A DNA stretch of 64,000 bases from Parapedobacter luteus (GTDB taxonomy: Bacteria; Bacteroidota; Bacteroidia; Sphingobacteriales; Sphingobacteriaceae), in assembly GCF_900168055.1 (NCBI RefSeq), contig NZ_FUYS01000002.1, forward strand, positions 248,888-312,887. The letters are read 5' to 3'. The notes below the pieces were generated by a model that saw only the letters and a list, made by a program, of their open reading frames with translations, searched no databases and was not told the DNA's origin. This document shows, piece after piece, positions 26,747 through 35,977 of this stretch; the stretch's first letter is position 1, and the number at the start of each line of letters is the position of its first letter. The position numbers and the translations under genes are program-made.

Positions 26747-29311
26747 TTATCGACCGGATATTTTAGCAACCAACAACTTCACGCCTTCGATGCATGCGAC
26801 GCACGAGACAGACACCGCTGCGGTCAGCCACAAGGCTTCAGCAGGCAGGGCTGCGGTTTTAAATATCGGCTGCAAGACTGGCGCATACACCAACAACAGC
26901 TGCAACCCCACTGAAAAAAGAATGGTCATAATCAGGAACGGATTTCGAAAAAGGGGAAGCCGGAACAACGAGGTGTTTAAGCTTCTAACGATCAATGCAT
27001 TTCCCAACTGCACGAAGCTTAACATGGAGAATACCATTGTCTGCTGCAATACGGTTTCATACCCCTTATTCGTCGCCGCAAATTGCAGCACAAAGGCTCC
27101 AATAGCCATCAGGCAGCCAGTGAGCACTATCCGTGGAATCAGTCTTCCTGCAAAAAGATTTTCGTCCGGCCGCCGCGGCGGCCGTCGCATGGCATCGTTT
27201 TCTGCGGGTTCTGAGGCGAGGGCCAAGCCAGGCAAGCCATCCGTTACGAGGTTTATCCAAAGGATATGAATAGGCAATAGCGGGATCGCCAGTCCCAGAA
27301 TCGGGGCAAAAAAGATGACGAGAATCTCGCCCAAGTTGCATGACAGTACATATAGGATGAATCGCCGGATATTGTCATAAATGCGGCGCCCTTCCTTAAT
27401 GGCTTTCACGATGGTCGCGAAGTTGTCGTCGAGCAGAATCATGTCTGCCGTTTCCTTGGAGACATCCGTTCCGGTTATGCCCATGGCTACACCGATATTT
27501 GCTTGTTTCAAAGAAGGTGCGTCGTTCACGCCGTCTCCGGTCATGGCCACAAACTCGCCGTTCTGTTGTAGGGCCTTCACTATCTTTAACTTCTGCTCGG
27601 GCGATACCCGCGCATAAACAGCCGTATGCTTTGCCGTGTCTTTCAATTCATCGTCCGACATTTTATTGAGTTCGGCCCCGGTAAGCGCTTTTTCATGGTC
27701 GGAAGTGATAAGCTTCAAACGCTCGGCAATGGCAACCGCAGTCAGCGGCTGGTCACCCGTGATCATCACTGGCTTGATACCTGCGGTAGTGCACAGTTGG
27801 ATGGCCTCCACCACCTCTTCCCGCGGCGGGTCAATCATGCCTGCCATACCCAGAAAATCCAAATCCGTTTCCAGTGACGGCGTTAATTGTTCCGGCTGTT
27901 TATCCAGCCATTTATAGCCAAAAAAGAGCACTCTTAGTCCTTCGCGGGCCCATTCGCGGTTGGTGTCAAGCCATTCTTCTTTTTTTTCGGTAAAGCCGGC
28001 AGCCAATGTATCAGCGATTTGACCTGGCGCACCTTTCACAAGCAAAAGGTATTTGCCGTCAAATTGATGGAGCGAGCTCATGCGCATGCGCTCCGAGTCG
28101 AAAGGCACTTTACCTACAATAGGATAGTCGGTCTCCGCTTGCTGCTTGTCGATTCCCTTTTCAAGCGCATAAGCGACCAGTGCGATTTCTGTAGCGTCGC
28201 CCAATGGTTTTCCGCTTTCATCAAACCGGATTTCGTTGTTCAAAAAAAATGCATTCAGGAGTAGCGATTCCTTTTCTTCCGGACACCATACGCGCTCGAC
28301 CGTCATTTTATTCTTGGTAAGTGTTCCGGTCTTATCGCTGCAGATATAGGTTACCGATCCAAGCGTTTCCACAGCTGGCAGCCGTCTGATGAGCGCCTGC
28401 TGTTTGACCATCCGGGCGGCACCGTTGGCCAAGGCGATGGTGATGACTGCGGGGAGGGCTTCAGGCAGCGCCGCCACGGCGAGTGACAATGCCGTGAGAA
28501 ATATGGTCAACACCTCTTCGCCACGGTATAAGCCATGAGCAAATATCGCTGCACAGATAAACAGCACGACAACGACCAATTGCTTGCTGAACTTTCGGAG
28601 CCGGCGTTGCAACGGGGTTTGCTCGGCTCCGCCTTCCAGCAGGGAAGCTATTTTGCCCATTTCCGTGGCCATGCCGATTTCGGTCACCACCATCTTTGCC
28701 GATCCATTGCTGACAACAGTCCCTTTGAAAACCATATTCAGCCGGTCGCCGGGCAATAATTCTGCCCCTGTAATCGGGGCGGTATGTTTTTCCACAGCGT
28801 GGCTTTCCCCGGTGAGCATGGCCTCGTCTACTTTGAGAGCACTGATTTCCAGTAGCCGTCCATCTGCAGGAACGATATCACCGGCGTCAAGCAGCACGAC
28901 GTCGCCTGGAACCAATTGACTTGCTTCGATCTCCGCTGGTGCGCCGCCTCGGACGACCGTGGTTTGCTGCGCCGCCATTTGTTGCAGTTTTTGGATGGAT
29001 GCTTCTGCCCGGCTTTCCTGAATATATCCGATAATGGCATTGCCCAGGATAATGCCGAGGATAACATACGCATCAGTATGTTCGCCTACAAAAAAGGAAA
29101 TAGCCGCAGCTACAGCAAGGATGCCAATCATCACATCCATAAATTGGGAAACAAAAATCACAATTTTTGATTTTTGCCTGCCGCCTTTCAACTTGTTGAA
29201 GCCGTGGTGTTCTCGCCGTGCGGAAACATCTTCTTGGTGTAATCCGTCCGGAGAAGAACCCAAATCTTCCAATGCTTGTTTAGCAGTTTGTTGATGCCAA
29301 TGTGAGGCCAT
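26747..29311 (-). CDS. P-type cation-transporting ATPase, calcium-type (P2A-like)
   Basis: This 854-residue protein has an N-terminal cation-ATPase domain (about 5-75), actuator motif TGES (167-170), the M4 sequence PEALP (283-287), the phosphorylated aspartate D326 in DKTGTLT, a nucleotide-binding domain and the hinge TGDGVNDAPSL. Six C-terminal membrane segments follow. The layout and length match bacterial SERCA/PMR1-type calcium pumps, though M4 reads PEALP where many have PEGLP. It pumps a divalent cation out across the inner membrane using ATP. The downstream gene is the NlpE-META lipoprotein on the same strand, 45 bases away. Confidence 0.93.
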   Translation of the reverse strand: MASHWHQQTAKQALEDLGSSPDGLHQEDVSARREHHGFNKLKGGRQKSKIVIFVSQFMDVMIGILAVAAAISFFVGEHTDAYVILGIILGNAIIGYIQESRAEASIQKLQQMAAQQTTVVRGGAPAEIEASQLVPGDVVLLDAGDIVPADGRLLEISALKVDEAMLTGESHAVEKHTAPITGAELLPGDRLNMVFKGTVVSNGSAKMVVTEIGMATEMGKIASLLEGGAEQTPLQRRLRKFSKQLVVVVLFICAAIFAHGLYRGEEVLTIFLTALSLAVAALPEALPAVITIALANGAARMVKQQALIRRLPAVETLGSVTYICSDKTGTLTKNKMTVERVWCPEEKESLLLNAFFLNNEIRFDESGKPLGDATEIALVAYALEKGIDKQQAETDYPIVGKVPFDSERMRMSSLHQFDGKYLLLVKGAPGQIADTLAAGFTEKKEEWLDTNREWAREGLRVLFFGYKWLDKQPEQLTPSLETDLDFLGMAGMIDPPREEVVEAIQLCTTAGIKPVMITGDQPLTAVAIAERLKLITSDHEKALTGAELNKMSDDELKDTAKHTAVYARVSPEQKLKIVKALQQNGEFVAMTGDGVNDAPSLKQANIGVAMGITGTDVSKETADMILLDDNFATIVKAIKEGRRIYDNIRRFILYVLSCNLGEILVIFFAPILGLAIPLLPIHILWINLVTDGLPGLALASEPAENDAMRRPPRRPDENLFAGRLIPRIVLTGCLMAIGAFVLQFAATNKGYETVLQQTMVFSMLSFVQLGNALIVRSLNTSLFRLPLFRNPFLIMTILFSVGLQLLLVYAPVLQPIFKTAALPAEALWLTAAVSVSCVACIEGVKLLVAKISGR

Positions 29312-29374
29312 ATCATGAGATAACAGGTGTTTTAAGATAGCTATTTATACTAATCGTAACGGTAAGCTTCGAAT

Positions 29375-29382
29375 TATGTTTG
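29375..29382 (+). promoter_or_regulatory. Minus-7 element for endonuclease V gene
   Basis: TATGTTTG matches TAnnTTTG and lies 41 bases before the ATG at 29423. It predicts a transcript start near 29389, which argues against the in-frame GTG at 29387. A minus-33 TTG is not obvious. Confidence 0.45.
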
Positions 29383-29422
29383 TTTCGTGGATAATTGGTA
29401 TCTTGTTTGGCGAATTGACGTT

Positions 29423-30103
29423 ATGGAAAACTATGATACACTAAGCATTCCTGAGGCCACCCTTTTGCAGAACAAATTGCGCGAACGGGTGGATACATCG
29501 GAAAGGGAGCTGTCCATTCAATGGATTGGCGGCGCTGATGTCTCACTCAACCTATATAGTACCACCATTTATGCAGGCATTATCGTACTCTCGTTTCCCG
29601 CATTGCAGCCGGTGGGGTGGTCACTGGTCAGGGCGGAAACCCGCTTTCCATATGTGCCTGGATACTTAGCGTTTCGCGAAGTGCCTGCATTGGTGGAGGC
29701 ATGGAGAAGGTTGACCCTCAAACCTGATGTGCTCGTGGTCGACGGCCATGGTATTGCTCACCCACGCCGGCTGGGCATTGCCGCCCACTTCGGTGTGGAG
29801 ACCGGACAACCAAGTGTGGGCTGTGCCAAGAAGCTGCTGACGGGTAACTATCATGAACCCGGTTTATTAGTGGGCGATCATAGTCCAATCATGGCCGGTG
29901 TCGAGCAAATTGGATATGCCTTTCGTAGCAAAAGCAAGACCGCGCCGGTATTTGTTTCGCCCGGGCATTTGGTTGGCATGGAAAACAGCCTGCAAATCAT
30001 CCGGCAATGCATAGGAAAGTACCGGATTCCCGAACCTACTCGACTGGCACACGAGTTGGTCAACCGCTTCCGGCGTGGCGAGTTGCCAGAAGGAGTCGGA
30101 TAA
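29423..30103 (+). CDS. nfi: Endonuclease V (deoxyinosine-specific)
   Basis: The 226-residue enzyme nicks DNA one base 3' of deoxyinosine, starting repair of deaminated adenine. The family motifs are present: catalytic aspartate D39 in GGADVSL, the DGHGIAHPRRLGIA motif with a second metal-binding aspartate, SVGCAKKLL and the PVFVSPGHLVG segment. Length is normal for the family when the ATG at 29423 is used. The neighbours (calcium ATPase upstream and divergent; MRJP gene convergent, 1 base apart at the 3' ends) give no further functional link. Confidence 0.94.
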   Translation: MENYDTLSIPEATLLQNKLRERVDTSERELSIQWIGGADVSLNLYSTTIYAGIIVLSFPALQPVGWSLVRAETRFPYVPGYLAFREVPALVEAWRRLTLKPDVLVVDGHGIAHPRRLGIAAHFGVETGQPSVGCAKKLLTGNYHEPGLLVGDHSPIMAGVEQIGYAFRSKSKTAPVFVSPGHLVGMENSLQIIRQCIGKYRIPEPTRLAHELVNRFRRGELPEGVG

Positions 30104-30104
30104 T

Positions 30105-31235
30105 TTAAGGCAGTTTTACCTTATAGATTTGATACGGATACTCCACCTTATCCTCGCCATTGTTCCATTGTGGATCGCGCTGCAGCTGGGCACATGAAAA
30201 ATACAAATATCCGTCCGATCCGATGCCAAATGAATCCGGCCAAAGCAGGCGATCATCCTGCACCAGGGTATGCAGCCTACCGTCGGGCGAAAGGTACTTG
30301 ATGCTGTAATCCATGGAAGAGGTCAAATAGATATTACCCTTGTTGTCAGCTATCAGACCATGCGTTACGGCAGTCTCACCCATGTCTTCCACCTGTGTCG
30401 CCAGTTCGGTATCTGTTAGTGATGTATCAGCCAGATATCGGGTTTCAATGCGATAAAGGTTTAACTTATTGATTGGCTTGAAGTAAAGGTACCGATTGTC
30501 TTTGGTCAGCGCGATGCCGTTGACATTCGAACGGAAGGGATTGCCGCTCCGGTCGCGCATTTCCTTGCCATCGTAGGTCAGGATGATGTGAGGGTCGGCC
30601 GTGGTGAAAGGTTGGCCACTGAGTACGGTACGTGTCGATCCGGATGCAAGGTCCAATACAACGATAGCGGCGCGGCCGGGGTCGGAAAGGTAGGCTAAGC
30701 TCTTATCCGGGTCGATACGCATATCATTGAGCCCCGATGTACTTTTGTCGAGGTCGTCAAAGGTATATACGCGTTCTACTTGGTTGGTGGCAAGGTTTAT
30801 TTTTAGCAGTTTGAACGCACCCTCGGCTGCGGCAGCGCCGTTCGGACCGCCGAATATCGAGCCTTTCGGCGCAGGTTTCGAGTCCAGCACCCAGAGGTTA
30901 TCGTCGGTATCCACATACAGGTCCTGCACGTTGATGAAACGGGTGGCCGAATCGCCGGTATGCGCATTCCAGGCTTTGTCGGGAAAGGGTAGGGGCTGGC
31001 CGTTGACGATTTCGGTGAGCCCATACCGATAGTCCTTCCCTTGGTTGGGGAAGGAGACGAACAGGCGGTTGTCTGACGATACGCTGACGCCTATGGCGCG
31101 GCGCTTACCTAAGTCTACCACCGGAATCAGCTTGTCACTATAATGCCGTTGTTGGCTGGTCGCATCCAGGCTGGTCATCGCGCCCAACACCGAAACGATT
31201 ATGGCCACCCGGCCGCATTTCTTGAAGGTTATCAT
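30105..31235 (-). CDS. Secreted MRJP/Yellow-like beta-propeller protein
   Basis: This 376-residue protein has an N-terminal signal peptide (about 1-27) and a six-bladed propeller of the major royal jelly/Yellow family, related to gluconolactonase-like proteins. Matching features are the VDLGKRRAIGVSVSSDNRLFVSFP start (key words RRAIGVSV, RLFVSFP), the SGLNDMRIDP motif, YFKPINKLNLYRIET and the C-terminal WPDSFGIGSDGYLYF. In databases such bacterial proteins are often called L-dopachrome tautomerase-related; activity is unproven. It is the last gene of a minus-strand operon with a cupin and two aldo/keto reductases. Confidence 0.85.
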   Translation of the reverse strand: MITFKKCGRVAIIVSVLGAMTSLDATSQQRHYSDKLIPVVDLGKRRAIGVSVSSDNRLFVSFPNQGKDYRYGLTEIVNGQPLPFPDKAWNAHTGDSATRFINVQDLYVDTDDNLWVLDSKPAPKGSIFGGPNGAAAAEGAFKLLKINLATNQVERVYTFDDLDKSTSGLNDMRIDPDKSLAYLSDPGRAAIVVLDLASGSTRTVLSGQPFTTADPHIILTYDGKEMRDRSGNPFRSNVNGIALTKDNRYLYFKPINKLNLYRIETRYLADTSLTDTELATQVEDMGETAVTHGLIADNKGNIYLTSSMDYSIKYLSPDGRLHTLVQDDRLLWPDSFGIGSDGYLYFSCAQLQRDPQWNNGEDKVEYPYQIYKVKLP

Positions 31236-31245
31236 AGCATCTTCA

Positions 31246-31749
31246 TTATTTCCAATATGTCAAAAGTCCATTCTCCATGCCAAAGTAAGGATCCGTTTTC
31301 GGTAAAGGCACCTGCGCCATGTTTTGGTCTGCTTGCGGCCGTTCTCCATCTTCGCCCCGGAGAAGATCCCAATCTTTGCCATCCGGGTATGCGCCCACTA
31401 CGATGAAGTCCGGACTGTGCCGGATACACTTATGCCCAACACCTGCCGGAATGATCATGATATCTCCGGCTTGCACATTCATTTGCCGGCCCTTCTCGCC
31501 ACCTAATTGCAGTAGCGCGTTGCCGCTGAAACATCCCAGTACTTCATGCGATGTGCTGTGGTAATGATGGAAGGGATAAATGCCGGCTTGCCATGAATTA
31601 TACCAGTCGTTTTGCCTGAAGTGCTTTTCAAGCCAGACGGCCCCTTCAGATCCCCTAGCCTTGAAACACGCACGGTATAGCAGCAGTGGGTAATGACTAT
31701 TGGGGATGAGGCCATCATCGTTGAATAGGTATTTTTCGATGCCAATCAT
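31246..31749 (-). CDS. Cupin-domain protein
   Basis: The 167-residue cytoplasmic protein has one double-stranded beta-helix. Possible metal ligands lie in the first cupin motif (YPFHHYHSTSHEVLGCFSG: several His and a Glu) and in the second (PAGVGHKC). It resembles Bacteroidota cupins related to auxin-binding or sugar-isomerase-like folds, but I cannot assign a reaction. It sits 10 bases upstream of the MRJP gene and 31 bases downstream of an aldo/keto reductase gene, so it is almost certainly co-transcribed. Confidence 0.85.
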   Translation of the reverse strand: MIGIEKYLFNDDGLIPNSHYPLLLYRACFKARGSEGAVWLEKHFRQNDWYNSWQAGIYPFHHYHSTSHEVLGCFSGNALLQLGGEKGRQMNVQAGDIMIIPAGVGHKCIRHSPDFIVVGAYPDGKDWDLLRGEDGERPQADQNMAQVPLPKTDPYFGMENGLLTYWK

Positions 31750-31780
31750 AAAACCTTACTATTGAAACAGTTATTTCTCC

Positions 31781-32917
31781 TTATGTCCCTGCAGGACTGT
31801 CAGGATGAATGAGACGTTCGTCTTTTAGCGCCTTCCACAGTGCTGCCGGTACGTCGGTGTGGAATGACCTTACATTTTCCTGCACCTGTTCCGGGCGGCT
31901 GGCCCCCGGGATGACCGCGCCCACTACCGGATGCTGCGCTGCAAACTGCAGCGCCACGGTAGACACGCTTACATTATATTGGTCGGCTATCGCTTTTATC
32001 CGTTTTCGTTTGTCTACCATTTCTTGCGGCAAACCGGGGCCGTAGTTCCAGCGATCCAAGCCCGCGGCAAAGCCACCATTAAGCGGGCCACCGATGACAG
32101 CCTTCACGTTTTTCTCGGCCATCGCGGGAAACAAGTTCGTCAAGGCATCTTCGTGTTCGAACAATGTATATTGGATAGCCACCAGCATGACGTCCGGATC
32201 GGCCACTTCCAGTGCTTTCAGGATGGGTTGTGGCCTGTTTACTCCCAGTCCCCAAGCCTTGATGATGCCCTCTTCACGCAGCTGTGCCAACGCCGGAAAA
32301 GCCCCTTTTGCGGCGATATCGAATTGTTCCGTCCACCGATCACCCAAGTCGCCGTTGTCCGGAGACAAGTCGTGTACAAATACTACATCGATAGATGACA
32401 GACCCAGCCGCTGTAAGCTGTCCTCAATGGATCGCTTTACGCCGTCTGCCGTATAATCATACCGGAATTTAAAATTGAGGCGTCCTTTCCAGAGGCCGGC
32501 CGACCCGGGTGCAAACTTCGGGTCGGCCTCGAATATTCGGCCAATTTTGGTGGATAGCACATACTCCGATCGGTCTTTCTCAAACAGGAAATGCCCGAAA
32601 CGGCGCTCGCTTAAGCCGTATCCATAGAATGGCGACGTGTCAAAATACCTGACACCGGCGTCCCACGCAGCGTCCAATGTCTGATTGATTTGCTCGTTGG
32701 TGTGGGCCTGCCAGCCGTTGCCGGCCGCCACGCCGCCCAATCCAAAATTTTGTGGAAATTGGAATACATTTGATGAATTGCTCATTGTTTGCTGTCTTAC
32801 AGATAGGGTTTGTTGATGGGCAGGGCTTGCGGCAACTTGGGCATGGAATGAGGCCATGCCGGCACTGCCTGCTATTGCCGCAGCCTGTTGGATAAATTGT
32901 CGTCGGGTAGTCGTCAT
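31781..32917 (-). CDS. Aldo/keto reductase with Tat-like leader
   Basis: This 378-residue protein has a TIM-barrel AKR domain (about 50-370) with the YFDTSPFYGYGLSERRFG motif (catalytic Tyr and Asp region) and a VGAVIPGASRPEQVQENV cofactor-binding end. The first 35 residues (TTRRQFIQQAAAIAGSAG) look like a twin-arginine signal, so the enzyme may be exported folded with bound NADP. An internal ATG at about residue 45 would give a cytoplasmic form starting MSNSSNVFQFP, so the leader deserves caution. The sequence is close to D-threo-aldose/L-fucose dehydrogenase-like AKRs. It overlaps the upstream AKR gene by 4 bases (ATGA). Confidence 0.9.
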   Translation of the reverse strand: MTTTRRQFIQQAAAIAGSAGMASFHAQVAASPAHQQTLSVRQQTMSNSSNVFQFPQNFGLGGVAAGNGWQAHTNEQINQTLDAAWDAGVRYFDTSPFYGYGLSERRFGHFLFEKDRSEYVLSTKIGRIFEADPKFAPGSAGLWKGRLNFKFRYDYTADGVKRSIEDSLQRLGLSSIDVVFVHDLSPDNGDLGDRWTEQFDIAAKGAFPALAQLREEGIIKAWGLGVNRPQPILKALEVADPDVMLVAIQYTLFEHEDALTNLFPAMAEKNVKAVIGGPLNGGFAAGLDRWNYGPGLPQEMVDKRKRIKAIADQYNVSVSTVALQFAAQHPVVGAVIPGASRPEQVQENVRSFHTDVPAALWKALKDERLIHPDSPAGT

Positions 32918-33861
32918 GGTTTGCTAACGTTGTCTAGTTCTTCGAGGTCTTCGCTGTCAAGTGTCAGCTTCGCAGCATCGAAAATAGTTGCGAGCTGTTG
33001 CTTGCTGGTGGCGCTGACGATTGGCGCGCCAATATGCGGCTGGGCGAGCAGCCAGGCTAATGACACGGTAGCTGGCGTCGATTGGTGTTTGGCCGCCACC
33101 TTATCCAGTGCGTCAAGTACAGCTAATCCTTTTTCATTCAGGTATTTTTTCGCACCGCCCCCACGGACGCTCTTGTTGAGATCGGCTTCACTGCGGTATT
33201 TTCCCGTAAGGAATCCTGCCGCTAGCGCCCAGTAGGGGAACACCGTAAGCCCATATTTTTCAACCAATGGCGCATAGTCGGTTTCGTAGCCCGCACGCTC
33301 CAAGAGGTTGTAATGCGGCTGTAACGCCACATAGCGGGGGAGCCCATGCGTTTCCGCCGCGGTAAAAGATTCCTCCAGCCGTGCAGGAGAAACGTTGGAA
33401 GCGGCGACATAACGCACTTTTCCCGCTCTAATGACTTCTTCATAGGCCGAAAGTGTTTCTTCAACAGGCGTTTTGTTGTCATCGAAATGCGTATAATATA
33501 AGTCGATGTAATCGCTTTGCAATCGCTGTAGTGATTCGTCTACGGATTTCAGGATATGTCGCTTGCTGATATCAGATGGGTGTGCCTGAGTTTCCGAACC
33601 CACTTTTGTTGCGATCACTACCTTATCGCGGTTGCCCCGGCTTTTGAGCCAGTTGCCGATGATGGTTTCTGATTGTCCGCCCGTGCCGTTGACCCACCAG
33701 GCATAAGTGTCTGCGGTATCGATAAAGTTGAATCCGCCTTCGATGAAGGCGTCCAATATATCGAAAGATCCGGTTTCATCCAACGTCCATCCAAATACAT
33801 TGCCGCCCAGGTTGATGGGCGCTACCTCCAGATCCGATGTGCCTATTTTTACTTTTTCCAT
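32914..33861 (-). CDS. Aldo/keto reductase
   Basis: The 315-residue cytoplasmic NADPH-dependent oxidoreductase has the AKR features FIDTADTYAWWVNGTGGQSE (active-site Asp and Tyr), LDLYYTHFDD-like strand and the C-terminal PIVSATSKQQLATIF cofactor-binding segment. It resembles AKR11/YajO-type enzymes acting on sugars or small aldehydes. It is the first gene of a four-gene minus-strand operon (AKR, AKR, cupin, MRJP), coupled by an ATGA overlap to the next. The 206-base gap upstream has no other gene and I saw no clear promoter there. Confidence 0.92.
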   Translation of the reverse strand: MEKVKIGTSDLEVAPINLGGNVFGWTLDETGSFDILDAFIEGGFNFIDTADTYAWWVNGTGGQSETIIGNWLKSRGNRDKVVIATKVGSETQAHPSDISKRHILKSVDESLQRLQSDYIDLYYTHFDDNKTPVEETLSAYEEVIRAGKVRYVAASNVSPARLEESFTAAETHGLPRYVALQPHYNLLERAGYETDYAPLVEKYGLTVFPYWALAAGFLTGKYRSEADLNKSVRGGGAKKYLNEKGLAVLDALDKVAAKHQSTPATVSLAWLLAQPHIGAPIVSATSKQQLATIFDAAKLTLDSEDLEELDNVSKP

Positions 33862-34067
33862 ATCTTTTTAATTTACGTTGTTTATGACTTTTTGTTTTCC
33901 GGTACGCCGAAAGTAACCGATTTGTGGTTAGCCGGTGTTCCGTTGCTGCACGCAAATTAGCGCCTTTAAAGGACTAAACGGCTAAATAAAAGCCATCATT
34001 CTGTAAAAATACGTCGGTTGCCGCGTCTGGGTATGAGGCGCCGTCCATAGGTGGCCGAAAGGCCTTG

Positions 34068-35030
34068 TCAGGTATTTGTTGTACGTGTACTCAATCGGGT
34101 GGCAATGATGCTGACGAGAAGGATCTGCAAGGCATGGAAAATCATCAACGGCAGGAGCATGAGGCCTACGGCGGCAGTTTGGCCAAACAGTGCGTTGGAA
34201 AACACCGTGCCATGTACGAGCGATTTTTTGGTGCCGCAGAATTGTACCGTGATGCGATCCGCAATGTCAAGTCCCATGCGGCGAGCAAAGAATCCCGTTA
34301 GGCCATAGACCAGGTAAAACAGTGCAATGACCAAGGCGGAAATAACGCCGATATCCAACCATTCCATGCTGCTGAATATGTGCGCTTCAAAGGAGTGAGC
34401 AAAGCTTTTGTAGATGATGAGCAAGATAATGGTTTTGTCAAATAAGCTGAGGTTTTTGGTATTGCGTCGGGCAAAGTCGCTTAGCCAGGGGCGTAGCGTC
34501 AAGCCGATGGCAAGCGGAAGCATAATACCGAGGAGCAGGCTCAAGTAGATATCTCCTGTATCCACAGCGGCGTGTTGCTGAAGAAAAGGCGCCATCCATA
34601 ACGGCGTGACGGCAATACCGATAATGCCTGAAATACTGGCGTTGAATATGGCAGCGGGTATATTGCCGCGGGCCATCACGACCATTACGACTGATGACGA
34701 CACCGTGGATGGTAAGGCTGCGAGGAAAAGAAATGACAACCATATCGTCTGCTGCTTTTCGCCATGAACGAAGGGAAAAGCCAATAGCACAAGCAATGGG
34801 AAGAGTATAAAGGTTGTTCCCTGCACCAGCAGGTGCAATCGCCAGTTGTGGAGGCCACGTAGCAACTCGGAAGTGCTCAATTTCAAACCATAAAACAAAA
34901 AAATCAGCGAAATGCCAAAGGATGATATCCTATCAAGCGGTATCGGGCTTTGCGAACTCCCCGGCTGCGGGAAAAAATAAGCGAGCAGAATGCTGGCGAT
35001 GATGGCAATGACAAACTTATCAAGTTTCAT
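34068..35030 (-). CDS. Bile acid:sodium symporter family (SBF-like) transporter
   Basis: An inner-membrane protein of 320 residues with about 9-10 membrane segments, matching the SBF_like (YfeH/ASBT-related) group. Features are the polar break regions in the first repeat (LPSTVSSSVVMVVMARGN) and in the second (FCGTKKSLVHGTVFSNALFG), where the family binds sodium and substrate. Members move organic anions with sodium; the real substrate in bacteria is usually unknown. It is divergent from the aldose-epimerase gene (61 bases). Confidence 0.88.
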   Translation of the reverse strand: MKLDKFVIAIIASILLAYFFPQPGSSQSPIPLDRISSFGISLIFLFYGLKLSTSELLRGLHNWRLHLLVQGTTFILFPLLVLLAFPFVHGEKQQTIWLSFLFLAALPSTVSSSVVMVVMARGNIPAAIFNASISGIIGIAVTPLWMAPFLQQHAAVDTGDIYLSLLLGIMLPLAIGLTLRPWLSDFARRNTKNLSLFDKTIILLIIYKSFAHSFEAHIFSSMEWLDIGVISALVIALFYLVYGLTGFFARRMGLDIADRITVQFCGTKKSLVHGTVFSNALFGQTAAVGLMLLPLMIFHALQILLVSIIATRLSTRTTNT

Positions 35031-35059
35031 AATGGTACAGCGAAGATACAGATTTTATG

Positions 35060-35067
35060 TATGTTTG
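35060..35067 (+). promoter_or_regulatory. Minus-7 element for the epimerase-Nudix operon
   Basis: TATGTTTG matches TAnnTTTG, 25 bases before the aldose epimerase ATG. The short spacing and the 61-base divergent gap make it a plausible promoter for the plus-strand genes; no TTG minus-33 is evident. Confidence 0.45.
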
Positions 35068-35091
35068 TGGTGAGATACACGTTATACCGCA

Positions 35092-35967
35092 ATGATTACC
35101 ATAGCCAACGAATGGCTGCAGGCCACGATAAGCCCGATCGGTGCTGAGCTCAGAAGCTTGAAGAGACAGCATGATAATCACGAATACCTGTGGAACGCCA
35201 ATCCGCGGTATTGGGCAAAGACCAGTCCGGTGCTTTTCCCCATCGTGGGTGCGCTGAAAGATGATACGTATTACTACAGGGGCCGTGCCTACCGATTGCC
35301 GCGCCATGGATTTGCTCGAGAAAAGTCATTTGACGGGAAGCTCTTATCGCCTACGGAAGCGGTCTTTACGCTGACTGACAGCGAAGAAACACGCACCGTT
35401 TATCCGTTTGCTTTTCAACTGATGCTGCGCTACCGGCTTGACGGGCACGCGCTCACCTGTCGTTATGAGGTTCACAATCCATCGGACAGCCAACCGCTGT
35501 TTTTTTCCATAGGTGGACATCCGGCATTTTCGGCCTTGGCAGAAAACGGCGGACCGGCGTATACGGATTACTTTCTTGAATTTCCGGATGACGATGCATT
35601 ATTGTGCCACAAACTCGAAGGTAACCTGATTTCGGAACGTAAGGAGACCATCCTGCTTGACAAACGGCATCGGCTGCCGCTGCGATATGAATTGTTTTAT
35701 GCAGATGCGCTGGTATTGAAGACGTTGCAAAGTAACACCATTACCTTGGGCAATGTGATAAATGACCGAGGTATCCTATTCCATCACGACGGTTTTCCTT
35801 ATTTCGGTATTTGGGCGGCGAAAGGCGCAGATTTTGTATGTTTAGAGCCTTGGTGTGGCATTGCCGACCATATAGGGCACAACCAGCAACTGGAAGAAAA
35901 GGAAGGTATGCAACACCTGAGCGGGGGAGACAACTGGAGCCGCAGCTGGGCAGTCACTTGTTTTTAA
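35092..35967 (+). CDS. Aldose 1-epimerase family protein (LacX-like)
   Basis: This 291-residue protein has the galactose-mutarotase-like beta-sandwich. Visible features are the early WNANPRYWAKTSPVLFPIVG motif, the HGFAREKSF segment with a conserved His and Arg, SIGGHPAF with the catalytic-type His, and a C-terminal glutamate in CLEPWCGIADH. Such proteins interconvert anomers of a hexose or a hexose 6-phosphate. It starts a plus-strand group with a Nudix hydrolase (10 bases away) and a HAD phosphatase. Confidence 0.9.
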   Translation: MITIANEWLQATISPIGAELRSLKRQHDNHEYLWNANPRYWAKTSPVLFPIVGALKDDTYYYRGRAYRLPRHGFAREKSFDGKLLSPTEAVFTLTDSEETRTVYPFAFQLMLRYRLDGHALTCRYEVHNPSDSQPLFFSIGGHPAFSALAENGGPAYTDYFLEFPDDDALLCHKLEGNLISERKETILLDKRHRLPLRYELFYADALVLKTLQSNTITLGNVINDRGILFHHDGFPYFGIWAAKGADFVCLEPWCGIADHIGHNQQLEEKEGMQHLSGGDNWSRSWAVTCF

Positions 35968-35977
35968 CGATAGTCAT

